DNA of 8,674 bases from Desulfobacterales bacterium. Its GTDB lineage: Bacteria; Desulfobacterota; Desulfobacteria; Desulfobacterales; UBA11574. The position numbers and the translations under genes were made by a program. The notes beneath the pieces are model-generated. The model worked only from the letters and a program-made list of their open reading frames with translations, was not told the origin of the DNA and searched no databases. The stretch covers positions 1 to 8,674 of the forward strand of contig JAAXQD010000206.1 in NCBI GenBank assembly GCA_012974475.1, read 5' to 3'. Positions 1-6,414 of the stretch are shown piece after piece (the first letter of the stretch is position 1; each line of letters begins with the position of its first letter).

Positions 1-198
1 AGATAATGGATATAATGGTACTTAAAAATAGCAGCAGCGATGATCCTTAAAATTACCGTATAATGGCATAGTTATGTGCTTTATTTTAGAGCGGCGAAAG
101 GCCTGCCGCCTCGAAATCACGCGCCACGGGGACAGGTGTTATATGGCATCGTGAAACGATGGTATAGCTTGGTATAGCTTGAACACAATAAACAATCT
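1..198. other. Leader region upstream of the DUF4911-miaB-nuclease operon
   Basis: No gene is visible here. A short open frame runs in from the window edge and stops at 48-50; it could be the tail of an upstream gene but is too short to judge. TATAAT occurs at 11-16 and 59-64, each followed by GG. The second could be a -10 box, but there is no good -35 hexamer 16-18 nt upstream. Small inverted repeats are present: GCGGC at 91-95 with GCCGC at 105-109, and CATCG at 147-151 with CGATG at 157-161 around a 5-nt loop. A 10-bp unit is tandemly duplicated at 161-180. The operon promoter may lie here or upstream of the window. Confidence 0.4.
161..180. repeat. Perfect 10-bp tandem duplication
   Basis: The unit GGTATAGCTT occurs twice with no gap, at 161-170 and 171-180. 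It ends 18 nt before the likely TTG start at 199 and lies in the leader of the first gene. It is directly visible; its role, if any, is unknown. Replication slippage is the simplest origin. Confidence 0.9.
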
Positions 199-438
199 TT
201 GATTTTGGATACTATAAAAAAATACCTTCGAATTGATCGTAGAGAGATCTGTTATTTAAAATTTATTTTAGAGGCGTACGACGGCATCGCATCCTTAACA
301 ACCGTCAATTCTGATTTGGGTGTTGTGCGGCTCCATATTCCTCCGGGATGTGCGGAAGATGTAGAAATTATTTTGCAGGATCTCAAAAAGAGTTTTATTA
401 TTGAAGATGCAAGTGTGGAGACTTCAGAGAATAGATGA
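199..438 (+). CDS. DUF4911-like small protein
   Basis: The product is a small soluble protein of 79 aa, with no signal peptide or membrane segment. It resembles the DUF4911 family, which from memory is typically 70-80 aa and often sits directly upstream of miaB in Desulfobacterota. The conserved-looking core runs from about residue 12 to 66 and includes KFILEAYDGIA and RLHIPPGCAEDVE. It has a beta-alpha-beta appearance with a central Pro-Pro-Gly-Cys turn. Function is unknown. The frame is closed upstream by TAG at 175-177, and no ATG or GTG starts it. Only TTG at 199 or TTG at 205 can, and neither has a visible Shine-Dalgarno, so the start is uncertain and initiation may be weak. The stop overlaps the miaB start in an ATGA, which indicates translational coupling. 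Confidence 0.75.
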   Translation: MILDTIKKYLRIDRREICYLKFILEAYDGIASLTTVNSDLGVVRLHIPPGCAEDVEIILQDLKKSFIIEDASVETSENR

Positions 439-1853
439 AAAAGAACTTATACATAAATACCATCGGCTGTCAGATGAATGTGTATGACTCCGAACAGATA
501 GCCAACGGATTAAAGTCGTTACAATACAAAATGACGTCTTCCATAGAAAAGGCGGATCTGATCATTGTTAACACGTGTGCCATCAGGGAAAAGGCCGAGC
601 AGAAAGTGTATAGCTTTTTAGGTCGGTTGGCCGGATTGAAAAGGAAAAAACCTGCCCTTATGATCGGGGTCGGCGGTTGTGTGGCCCAACAGGAAGGTTC
701 AAAAATTCTGGCGCGTGTACCGCATCTTGATCTTGTTTTCGGGACAAATGCCATCGGTCGTCTGCCGGATATCGTCAAGACCGTCGAGTCCAAAAGATGC
801 CGAGTTGTCGACGTTGAAATGTCGGAAAAGATTGAAGAATTGGATTTTGTCAAACAGGGACATAACAGGGGAAAGACAACGGCCTTTGTGACCATCATGC
901 AAGGATGTGATAATTATTGCACCTACTGCGTGGTTCCGTATGTTCGGGGGAGGGAAACCAGCAGGGATCCAGAAATTATTGTTCAAGAAATCCGATGTCT
1001 TGTTGAATCCGGTGTGCGGGAGGTGACCCTGCTCGGTCAGAACGTGAACAGCTACGGTAAAAAGGAAGGTCTCTGCACGTTTCCTGAACTTTTGCGGCGG
1101 GTCAACGACGTTGACGGGCTGTTGAGAATCAGGTTTACGACGTCACATCCCAAAGATCTTTCAGAAAATCTTATTTCTACTTTTAAGGGCCTTGAGAAAT
1201 TATGCAATCATATACATCTGCCGATACAGTCGGGTTCAAACAGGGTTCTAAAAAACATGAACCGAAAGTATACCCGGGGAATATATATTGAAAAAGTCGA
1301 TAAACTGCGCCACTCTTGTCCTGAGATTTCCATCACATCTGATATTATTGTGGGTTTTCCGGGGGAGACAAAGACAGATTTTGAAGAAACCCTTGATTTG
1401 ATTCAAACTGTTGAATTTGATGGGCTGTTTGCGTTTAAATATTCTGACCGTCCAAACGCGGCGGCCGCCCGATTTTTGAACAAGATCTCTGAACAGGAAA
1501 AGAAAGAGAGACTGCAGCAGGTTCTGGATCTGCAAGATCGTTATACAACCCAAAAAAACAAAGCGTTAGAAGGCTCCATACAATCGATCCTTGTGGAAGG
1601 TGTAAGCCGGAAGCAAAACCGGATGGACACACCGAACCGACACCCAGATGTCCAGTGGACCGGCCGCACATTCACAAACAAGATCGTAAATTTTAATCGG
1701 AGTAATGGGGATATTGCGTATAATGATATTGTTCCAGGGCAGGTTGTGAATGTCAGAATTTTGAAAGCATTTTCCCATTCACTCTGGGGCGAACCGGTTA
1801 GCGCAGAACCAATTTCTTTTGGTTTGAGAGGAGATGAGAGTTATGTTGCATGA
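435..1853 (+). CDS. miaB: MiaB, tRNA-2-methylthio-N6-isopentenyladenosine(37) synthase
   Basis: This is a radical SAM methylthiotransferase that adds a 2-methylthio group to N6-isopentenyladenosine at position 37 of tRNAs reading UNN codons. The 472-aa product has all three expected domains. The N-terminal UPF0004 domain carries the cluster-binding cysteines C12, C48 and C82. The radical SAM domain has C158, C162 and C165 (GCDNYCTYC) and the following VVPYVRGRE typical of MiaB. A C-terminal TRAM RNA-binding domain spans about 383-455. Compared with E. coli MiaB from memory, about 10 extra residues lie between SRK (391-393) and GRT (410-412) in TRAM. The ATG overlaps the upstream stop by 4 nt, with only a weak, distant GGAG at 417-420, so translation is probably coupled. 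The tail overlaps the next gene. Confidence 0.97.
   Translation: MKKNLYINTIGCQMNVYDSEQIANGLKSLQYKMTSSIEKADLIIVNTCAIREKAEQKVYSFLGRLAGLKRKKPALMIGVGGCVAQQEGSKILARVPHLDLVFGTNAIGRLPDIVKTVESKRCRVVDVEMSEKIEELDFVKQGHNRGKTTAFVTIMQGCDNYCTYCVVPYVRGRETSRDPEIIVQEIRCLVESGVREVTLLGQNVNSYGKKEGLCTFPELLRRVNDVDGLLRIRFTTSHPKDLSENLISTFKGLEKLCNHIHLPIQSGSNRVLKNMNRKYTRGIYIEKVDKLRHSCPEISITSDIIVGFPGETKTDFEETLDLIQTVEFDGLFAFKYSDRPNAAAARFLNKISEQEKKERLQQVLDLQDRYTTQKNKALEGSIQSILVEGVSRKQNRMDTPNRHPDVQWTGRTFTNKIVNFNRSNGDIAYNDIVPGQVVNVRILKAFSHSLWGEPVSAEPISFGLRGDESYVA
1829..1833 (+). promoter_or_regulatory. Ribosome binding site of the bifunctional nuclease, inside miaB
   Basis: AGGAG at 1829-1833 lies inside the last codons of miaB. 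It is directly adjacent to an ATG at 1834 (spacing 0, too close) and 9 nt before the ATG at 1843. The spacing therefore favours 1843 as the true start. Confidence 0.75.
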
Positions 1854-2340
1854 AGTAAACGTAGCGAGTATGGCGATAGATCCGACGTCGAATACGCCGA
1901 TTCTTATCTTAAAGTCTGTAAAAGGTGATCAGGCGGTTCCCATATGGATCGGCTTGCTCGAAGCTACATCCATAGCTTCAGCACTTAGAAACATCAAGTT
2001 CGACCGTCCCATGACCCATGATCTTTTCAAGAATTTCGTCGAAAATGTGGATATGGCGGTTTCGAAGGTCGAAGTGTGCGATCTTAAGGACAATACCTTT
2101 TACGCCAAAATATATTTCGTATCTGAAGAAAAAAGTTTTAACATAGATGCCCGTCCAAGCGATGCCATTGCCATTGCACTTCGTTTTGACGCTCCGATTT
2201 ATGTGGCGGATAAGATTTTTGACCAATCTCTTATGGTTGAAGGTGATTACGAAGTATTAAACAAAAGCGAAGAAGGGAAAAAATGGGCGGAATATCTTGA
2301 AAATCTTTCACCTGAAGATTTCGGGAAATACAAGATATAA
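1843..2340 (+). CDS. Bifunctional nuclease family protein (DUF151)
   Basis: The product belongs to the DUF151/BFN family. Plant members have been described as having both DNase and RNase activity, and bacterial members are common but little studied. The predicted 165-aa protein starts MLHEVNVASMAIDPTSNTP and continues through PIWIGLLEATSIASAL, both hallmarks of the family. The later segment FNIDARPSDAIAIALRFDAPIYV contains the very conserved RPSDAIALA-like motif. A UVR-domain-like extension is absent; the protein ends in a short acidic helical tail. It is soluble, with no signal peptide. An in-frame ATG at 1834 would add three residues but sits against the Shine-Dalgarno, so 1843 is preferred. 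The first 11 nt overlap miaB, indicating coupled expression. The stop is 2 nt from the stop of the convergent peptidase gene, with no obvious terminator between them. Confidence 0.92.
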   Translation: MLHEVNVASMAIDPTSNTPILILKSVKGDQAVPIWIGLLEATSIASALRNIKFDRPMTHDLFKNFVENVDMAVSKVEVCDLKDNTFYAKIYFVSEEKSFNIDARPSDAIAIALRFDAPIYVADKIFDQSLMVEGDYEVLNKSEEGKKWAEYLENLSPEDFGKYKI

Positions 2341-2342
2341 AA

Positions 2343-3473
2343 TCACCAAAGTATTTTATAAACACGACGCCGGGGCTCAAAAAAAAGAATTTTCGAAATA
2401 TTACATTTTTCTCTGGTCAATTCTTTTGGACTTCCGTGATACGTATCGGCATAGGAAGATCCCAGCGCCACATGGCAGTTACCGTATTCTCCACCGTAAT
2501 TTTCATCAAATAGCGTATTTGCCATAAAGGTGCTAATTCTGGAAAATCTTTTGTCTGTGAGGGAAAATTCACCCAGCTTATTGGCCCCTTTATCCATAGA
2601 GAGCTGCTTGACAACAAAATTTTCACCCTGTTGTGCCTGGATTTTAACCACGCCACCTTTCTTAAATTCGAGTCTTACCCCCTTTACATAATTTCCGCTC
2701 CGGAATGAAGGCTGATTTGCAAAGTATGTCCCCCGGGTTCCTCTCCAGTCCGGTGAAAGAAACAACTCAAAACTTGGGATGTTGTGGCCGGAGATGCCGA
2801 TCCATTTCCTTTTCTCACCAGGGGTTATGGCAAGGTCTATATTTTCGGATTCAATATGATAGAAATTCACTTTCATTCTGTTCAGCCACCGCTTTACGGA
2901 TGTTGCGTTTTTATAAATCGTTTGCCAATGGGAGACCGGGGAAGATCTGTTTAGGAAGCAGGCTTTTACAATCTGATCCGTGTAGGCCTTCATGGAAAGT
3001 CTGGCATGTCTGGCTTGTTCCTTGGTGGGAAACGTGCAAAGGGTCCAGCCGAAATCACCGGCTTGATCCCGGTGGTCAAGAATATCGCGCAGGTACTTTC
3101 TAGCGACAGCGGCTTTCCCGATCTTTTTGGGATCTATATGGCTCAAATGAGTTATTGATTCCGGTGCATGGAGAAAAATGCTGCCGTTTAGATGCTTAAA
3201 AAGCTCCTTTTCACCGGGGGTCTGGAAGAGAATCTGCCGGGTGTTCGAACGTTCAAAAAAGGATTTCTCCATATCAACACTCGGATTTATCCGTTGAACC
3301 GGATGTATTCCCATATCCAGGAGGTTAGCGAAGAGAATTTCTGCAAGGCGGATGGCCGCCATATTATAACGGATCAGCACAACGTCGTTTTTTTTGAATT
3401 TACGGGATCTGGCTGTTTTAAGTCCCCACAAGAGAACATCTGCATACTTTTCCAACTGTTTTTCTGTGAACAT
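2343..3473 (-). CDS. M29-type aminopeptidase homologue with truncated active-site C-terminus
   Basis: The protein (376 aa from the chosen start) resembles the M29 metallo-aminopeptidases (AmpS/AmpT/PepS), which use two metal ions to remove N-terminal residues in the cytoplasm. Recognisable parts are the N-terminal EKYADVLLWGLK, the NIPSFELFLSP motif with E236 (counterpart of AmpT E250), GEFSL with E302 (E316), LFDEN with E324 (E340), CHVALGSSY with H334 (H345) and Y341 (Y352). The final family motif, His-x-Asp (H376/D378 in AmpT), is missing. After H346 the sequence has no His or Asp and ends in a basic, unrelated-looking tail. Usual family length is about 410 aa. An upstream GTG at 3521 would add 16 residues, but GGGAG at 3482-3486 supports the ATG at 3473. 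Catalytic activity is doubtful; it could be a decaying gene or a non-catalytic homologue. Confidence 0.8.
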   Translation of the reverse strand: MFTEKQLEKYADVLLWGLKTARSRKFKKNDVVLIRYNMAAIRLAEILFANLLDMGIHPVQRINPSVDMEKSFFERSNTRQILFQTPGEKELFKHLNGSIFLHAPESITHLSHIDPKKIGKAAVARKYLRDILDHRDQAGDFGWTLCTFPTKEQARHARLSMKAYTDQIVKACFLNRSSPVSHWQTIYKNATSVKRWLNRMKVNFYHIESENIDLAITPGEKRKWIGISGHNIPSFELFLSPDWRGTRGTYFANQPSFRSGNYVKGVRLEFKKGGVVKIQAQQGENFVVKQLSMDKGANKLGEFSLTDKRFSRISTFMANTLFDENYGGEYGNCHVALGSSYADTYHGSPKELTREKCNISKILFFEPRRRVYKILW

Positions 3474-3633
3474 TGTGTTAACTCCCAATCCGGACAAACC
3501 GGAACCAGAAATATTTGCCACAACCGCACGCGGACACCATAGATGTATTGACTGTTCTTTCTCCGAGCCCGGGTGCCTTATTGGCGGAATGTAAAAAATT
3601 AAGCCATAAAATCAATGTGTTACCAATGAGCCG
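3474..3633 (-). other. Intergenic leader of the M29-type gene
   Basis: This 160-nt gap lies between the 84-aa gene and the M29-type gene on the same strand. Read on the minus strand it holds an A/T-rich stretch with a six-T run (complement of 3593-3598), but no convincing GC-rich hairpin precedes the run. A weak promoter-like pair is possible: TTGATT (3611-3616) and TACATT, 16 nt apart, each 4 of 6 to consensus. I see no small gene here. Whether the two genes share a transcript cannot be decided from the sequence. Confidence 0.35.
3482..3486 (-). promoter_or_regulatory. Ribosome binding site of the M29-type gene
   Basis: On the minus strand GGGAG is followed by 8 nt and then the ATG at 3473. 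It lies inside the possible GTG-initiated extension and so decides for the shorter protein, which also begins at the residues where family similarity starts. Confidence 0.75.
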
Positions 3634-3888
3634 CTATGGATGATTATCTTTTAGAAAAAGTCTGTGATACTCAGAATCGGTCAAATGTTTTTTAAGTAAG
3701 CGAGTCAGCAGAGAAAATGTCTCATCCAGTTCTTCATCTGTCATCCGCTTGACCAATTCTTTCATGAGCGTGTCGTCTGAAAATTTCTGAAGATAAAAGA
3801 TGACTGTATTTTCATCGGTTTCACGATCTAAACCAAGCCCAACGAGACCGTCATAAGTTTCCACATGATTGTGCGTGTGTTTTGCCAT
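3634..3888 (-). CDS. Small conserved cytosolic protein, function unknown
   Basis: This 84-aa acidic, soluble protein has no signal peptide, membrane segment or cysteine. The N-terminus is His-rich (H4, H6, H8 in MAKHTHNH), followed by ETYDGLVGLGLDRETDE and two amphipathic helices at about 29-49 and 51-68. A helical tail ends in SEYHRLFLKDNHP. I recall similar short proteins annotated only as 'cytosolic' or 'cytoplasmic protein' in sulfate-reducing Desulfobacterota, but cannot assign a domain. The frame extends 17 residues upstream to an ATG at 3939, but GAGG at 3894-3897, 5 nt before the ATG at 3888, supports the shorter form. It stands alone, divergent from the hydrolase gene and upstream of the M29-type gene on the same strand. 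The histidines could bind a metal; that is speculation. Confidence 0.7.
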   Translation of the reverse strand: MAKHTHNHVETYDGLVGLGLDRETDENTVIFYLQKFSDDTLMKELVKRMTDEELDETFSLLTRLLKKHLTDSEYHRLFLKDNHP

Positions 3889-4258
3889 TTTTTCCTCAGT
3901 AACAAAGGTCGACGTTAACAGTCCCGGAAGCCGTTTCAAGACCCCTCATTCGGTGTTCCGAGCCGTTTGGGAAGTTCAGTGTTGACATATTGAGCAATAA
4001 TAACAATAAATACTATCTTCCAGAATATCAATTGCCTTAAATATGGGCATTTAGGGTAGCATTATGTCCAAGTCGATGTCATGTCAAGGACAATCGGGTT
4101 GGGAACCAAAAATGCGTTAGATACGGTGCGGATATACATGAACCCAAGCAGCCAAAAATTTAAAGTTAGGCGATTATGGTAGATGCACCTTTTTGTTATG
4201 TTTTTTAAATATGCCGACCGTTTGCGTCGGGGAGCTTCAATTTATAGGTATTTTTGTT
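3889..4258. other. Divergent intergenic region with possible promoters
   Basis: About 370 nt separate the 84-aa gene (minus) from the hydrolase gene (plus). The middle is A/T-rich. On the plus strand a perfect TTGACA lies at 3982-3987, but no good -10 hexamer follows at 16-18 nt. On the minus strand TTGATA (4028-4033) is followed 17 nt later by TATTGT, a 5/6 and 4/6 match, which could drive the 84-aa gene. The hydrolase frame is open back to a TTG at 4193, but that stretch (about 22 residues) does not look like family sequence. I see no RNA gene or repeat here. Confidence 0.35.
3894..3897 (-). promoter_or_regulatory. Ribosome binding site of the 84-aa protein
   Basis: The minus strand reads TGAGGAAAAA directly before the ATG at 3888, placing GAGG 5 nt from the start. 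No comparable signal is evident before the upstream in-frame ATG at 3939, so this site selects the 84-aa form. Confidence 0.65.
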
Positions 4259-5200
4259 ATGGTTCCGAATATTTCAAGCGCTAAATCCGGGATGCTTACA
4301 TCGCATGATTTTATGAAGACGCCGGATAAGAGCGCGGTCCGATATGGCATATGGCGCTGCCAAAAAGAACGAAGGCGAGGATCGATCCTTTTGCTCAACG
4401 GCCGAAGAGAATTCATGGAAAAATATACAGAAACCATCGGCGAGCTGATTGAAAGAGGTTTTGATGTGTACAGTTTGGACTGGCGCGGCCAGGGTCTTTC
4501 AACACGGATGCTGGCGGATAGACATAAGGGGTTTATCGAGGATTTCGACGTTTACTTGAATGATTTGAAAATGTTCGTCAGCAATATCGTTATGCCGCAA
4601 GCCATTGATCCGCTGATCATTCTTGCCCATTCCATGGGCAGTCATATTGCACTCCGTTTTATTCACGATCACCCCGGAATGGCAGATAGGATGGTCTTGA
4701 CAGCGCCGATGGTAGATGTTTTCATGTCTTCATTGACCCGATGGTGTGCAAGGTTTATTTCCCGGGTTGCAAATAAAACCGGATTTAATCATGCATATAC
4801 CTTTGGATCAGGGGACAACACGGATGAAAAATTTGAAGGCAACACCCTCACATCAGACCCTGCGCGGTTTATGGCAACAGCTAAAACAATCTTGGAAAAT
4901 CCGGACCTTGCTCTTGGGGGCGTGACGTACGGATGGCTTTCAGCGGCCATAAAATCGACAGACATTCTCCATGAACCCGGGTTTGCCAAAAAGATCACAA
5001 CACCGATTCTGATAATCAGTGCCGGTGAGGACCGCATCGTATCCACCAAGGCTCAAAAGAAAATCTGTTCTTTGCTCCCAAATTGTAGCTATATGGAGAT
5101 TCCAGGGGCGCGTCATGAAATTCTCAGAGAGACAGATGCCGTCCGATCGATTTTCTGGGAGGAATTTGACCGGTTCACTTGCCCCGACATCGAGTCATAG
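4259..5200 (+). CDS. PldB-like alpha/beta hydrolase (lysophospholipase / monoacylglycerol lipase type)
   Basis: This is a serine hydrolase of the Hydrolase_4 (PldB/monoglyceride lipase) group, which typically cleaves lysophospholipids or monoacylglycerols; the substrate here is not determinable. The 313-aa product shows the full catalytic set: S125 in the elbow ILAHSMGSH, D258 in SAGEDRIVS and H286 in IPGARHEIL. DWRGQGLS at 74-81 is the characteristic loop after strand 4. Two positions differ from the common pattern: the elbow is A-H-S-M-G rather than G-H-S-M-G, and the oxyanion-loop HG is NG (N47-G48 in LLLNGRREF). From memory, both variants occur in bacterial PldB relatives. There is no signal peptide. 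ATG at 4259 has AGG at 4246-4248, 10 nt upstream. A TTG at 4193, an ATG at 4211 and an ATG at 4292 are alternatives. It is a single-gene unit followed by a candidate terminator. Confidence 0.88.
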   Translation: MVPNISSAKSGMLTSHDFMKTPDKSAVRYGIWRCQKERRRGSILLLNGRREFMEKYTETIGELIERGFDVYSLDWRGQGLSTRMLADRHKGFIEDFDVYLNDLKMFVSNIVMPQAIDPLIILAHSMGSHIALRFIHDHPGMADRMVLTAPMVDVFMSSLTRWCARFISRVANKTGFNHAYTFGSGDNTDEKFEGNTLTSDPARFMATAKTILENPDLALGGVTYGWLSAAIKSTDILHEPGFAKKITTPILIISAGEDRIVSTKAQKKICSLLPNCSYMEIPGARHEILRETDAVRSIFWEEFDRFTCPDIES

Positions 5201-5281
5201 AGAGCTTTTGCAGCGCTGGAAAAATTCAGGCTCTCACTTAAGACAAATGGATATTCCCCAAAGAACGAACCCCCCTCGCCC

Positions 5282-5314
5282 ATAATTGAAAGCCTTTATT
5301 AAAGGCCCAATTAT
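5282..5314 (+). terminator. Two-part hairpin, candidate terminator of the hydrolase gene
   Basis: The outer arms are ATAATTG (5282-5288) and CAATTAT (5308-5314), both 7 bp and perfect. The inner arms are GCCTTTA (5292-5298) and TAAAGGC (5300-5306). AAA on the left and a single C on the right form an internal loop. A run of five T follows at 5320-5324. It lies 81 nt after the hydrolase stop. The weak A/T-rich base of the stem and the 5-nt offset of the T run make this an imperfect Rho-independent terminator. A regulatory hairpin or small repeat is the alternative. Confidence 0.45.
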
Positions 5315-5490
5315 AGATGTTTTTGTGCAAAGTCAAGTTGTTGATAGGCTTGATGTTATTCAACCCTTGGAGGTTGTTTCGGCATTTCAATGTTTTTTTG
5401 GTTTCAAAATCTCCATCCGATTTGTTAAGATAGGACAAGACAATCTATTTTATCTATTTTTTTATGCGCATTTAAAGTTAAAATCACGCA

Positions 5491-5495
5491 AGAGG
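5491..5495 (+). promoter_or_regulatory. Ribosome binding site of the dehydrogenase gene
   Basis: AGAGG at 5491-5495 is 8 nt before the ATG at 5504. It overlaps the alternative GTG at 5495, which therefore cannot be the start. The chosen product begins just before the Rossmann-fold first strand, as usual for this family. Confidence 0.8.
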
Positions 5496-5503
5496 TGGCA
5501 AGC

Positions 5504-6394
5504 ATGCAAAAAAAGCAGAAAATCGGATTCATCGGTCTGGGGATGATGGGCAGCCCCATGGCAATCAACCTGCTGAAGGCAGGACACACGTTAACCGTTT
5601 ATAATAGAACGCCTGAAAAGGCGTCATCTGTTATCGAGTTGGGGGCAGAGGTAAAGACCAACCCCTGGGATGTCGCTGAACCGGGTGGAATCGTAATGAG
5701 CTGCGTGTCAGACGACAGCGCTTTGGCCGATTTGGTCGGTGAAAACGGAGAGTTGGCCGAATGCCTGGGCCAAGACGGAATTCATATTTCGATGAGTACA
5801 ATTTTGCCCAAGACCGCTGCACGGCTGGCCCAACAACAATCTAAATTCGGCGGCTATTATATCGCAGCGCCCGTAATGGGACGGCCCGACGCCGTGCAGG
5901 GGAAAAATCAATCTTATTTCATTGCCGGTGAAGCAGCGGCCAAAGCGAGGGCTAAACCGTTGTTAGAGGCCATAAGCATGAAGGTTTTTGATTTCGGAAC
6001 CAATCCGGCAGATGCCAATCTTAACAAATTGGCTGCCAACTTCCTGATTGCCTCGGCCATCGAGGCTTTGGCTGAAGCATTTACTTTTGTTTCCAAAAAT
6101 GGCGCTGACCCGAATAGCCTTCTTGAAGCCGTCGGGAGTACGCTGTTTGCATGTCCCATCTACCAGAATTATGGACGGCAGATCATCGAAAAAAAATATA
6201 TGGAACCGATGTTCAAACTACATTTGGGGCAAAAGGATGTCAGGTTGATCGCAGAAATCGCTACGGACAGCCATACACCGATGCGTTTTGTCCGGGTATT
6301 GGAAGATCGTTTTGCAGCGGCTATTGCCCATGGGCGGTCCAATTACGACTGGACGGGGATAGCGGCTGAAGTGGAAGCCGAAGCCGGTTTATAA
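5504..6394 (+). CDS. NAD(P)-dependent beta-hydroxyacid dehydrogenase (3-hydroxyisobutyrate dehydrogenase-like)
   Basis: The product belongs to the 3-hydroxyisobutyrate dehydrogenase / 6-phosphogluconate dehydrogenase superfamily, which interconverts beta-hydroxyacids and their oxo forms or semialdehydes. It has 296 aa. The N-terminal Rossmann fold carries GFIGLGMMGSPMA (GxGxxG at G11, G13, G16). Strand 2 ends in N34-R35-T36, a pattern associated with NADPH preference. STI at 98-100 and the substrate loop AAPVMGRPDA at 121-130 come next; the usual superfamily loop is DAPVSGG, and the APV-x-GRP form marks a distinct subgroup. The catalytic lysine is K175 with N179 (KLAAN), followed by the all-helical C-terminal domain. 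Within the superfamily, glyoxylate/succinic-semialdehyde reductases and imine reductases are alternatives, so the substrate is left open. Length is normal and the gene intact. It is convergent with the membrane-protein/aldehyde dehydrogenase operon. Confidence 0.9.
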   Translation: MQKKQKIGFIGLGMMGSPMAINLLKAGHTLTVYNRTPEKASSVIELGAEVKTNPWDVAEPGGIVMSCVSDDSALADLVGENGELAECLGQDGIHISMSTILPKTAARLAQQQSKFGGYYIAAPVMGRPDAVQGKNQSYFIAGEAAAKARAKPLLEAISMKVFDFGTNPADANLNKLAANFLIASAIEALAEAFTFVSKNGADPNSLLEAVGSTLFACPIYQNYGRQIIEKKYMEPMFKLHLGQKDVRLIAEIATDSHTPMRFVRVLEDRFAAAIAHGRSNYDWTGIAAEVEAEAGL

Positions 6395-6414
6395 AGTCGG
6401 GTATTTTATAAGAA

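Larger units (their letters stand above)
5201..5503. other. Intergenic region between hydrolase and dehydrogenase genes
   Basis: About 300 nt without a convincing gene. Near the left end CAGCGCTG (5215-5222) is a perfect 8-bp palindrome flanked by TTTT and AAAA with one mismatched pair, giving an operator-like shape. A strong hairpin follows at 5282-5314. The right part is T-rich. TTGTTA (5422-5427) and TATTTT (5446-5451), 18 nt apart, form a weak promoter candidate for the dehydrogenase gene. A 66-codon minus-strand frame here has no family resemblance and is not called. Confidence 0.4.

Noticed and set aside
470..898. 142-codon minus-strand open frame inside miaB
   Set aside because: It lies antisense to highly conserved MiaB coding sequence and has no recognisable domain; a shadow of the real gene.
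2705..3103. 132-codon plus-strand open frame opposite the M29-type gene
   Set aside because: The opposite strand carries clear family motifs in the same place; this frame has no family resemblance.
3474..3521. GTG-initiated 16-residue extension of the M29-type protein
   Set aside because: The ribosome binding site for the ATG at 3473 lies within it, and family similarity begins at that ATG.
3982..4010. Perfect TTGACA as a plus-strand promoter for the hydrolase gene
   Set aside because: No acceptable -10 hexamer at 16-18 nt; mentioned only in the intergenic entry.
4193..4258. TTG-initiated extension of the alpha/beta hydrolase, which could suggest a hydrophobic signal
   Set aside because: The 22 residues are only weakly hydrophobic, lack a basic start, and TTG has no ribosome binding site; ATG at 4259 is better placed.
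5238..5438. 66-codon minus-strand frame in the gap after the hydrolase gene
   Set aside because: No recognisable family, covers the hairpin, and the composition looks non-coding.
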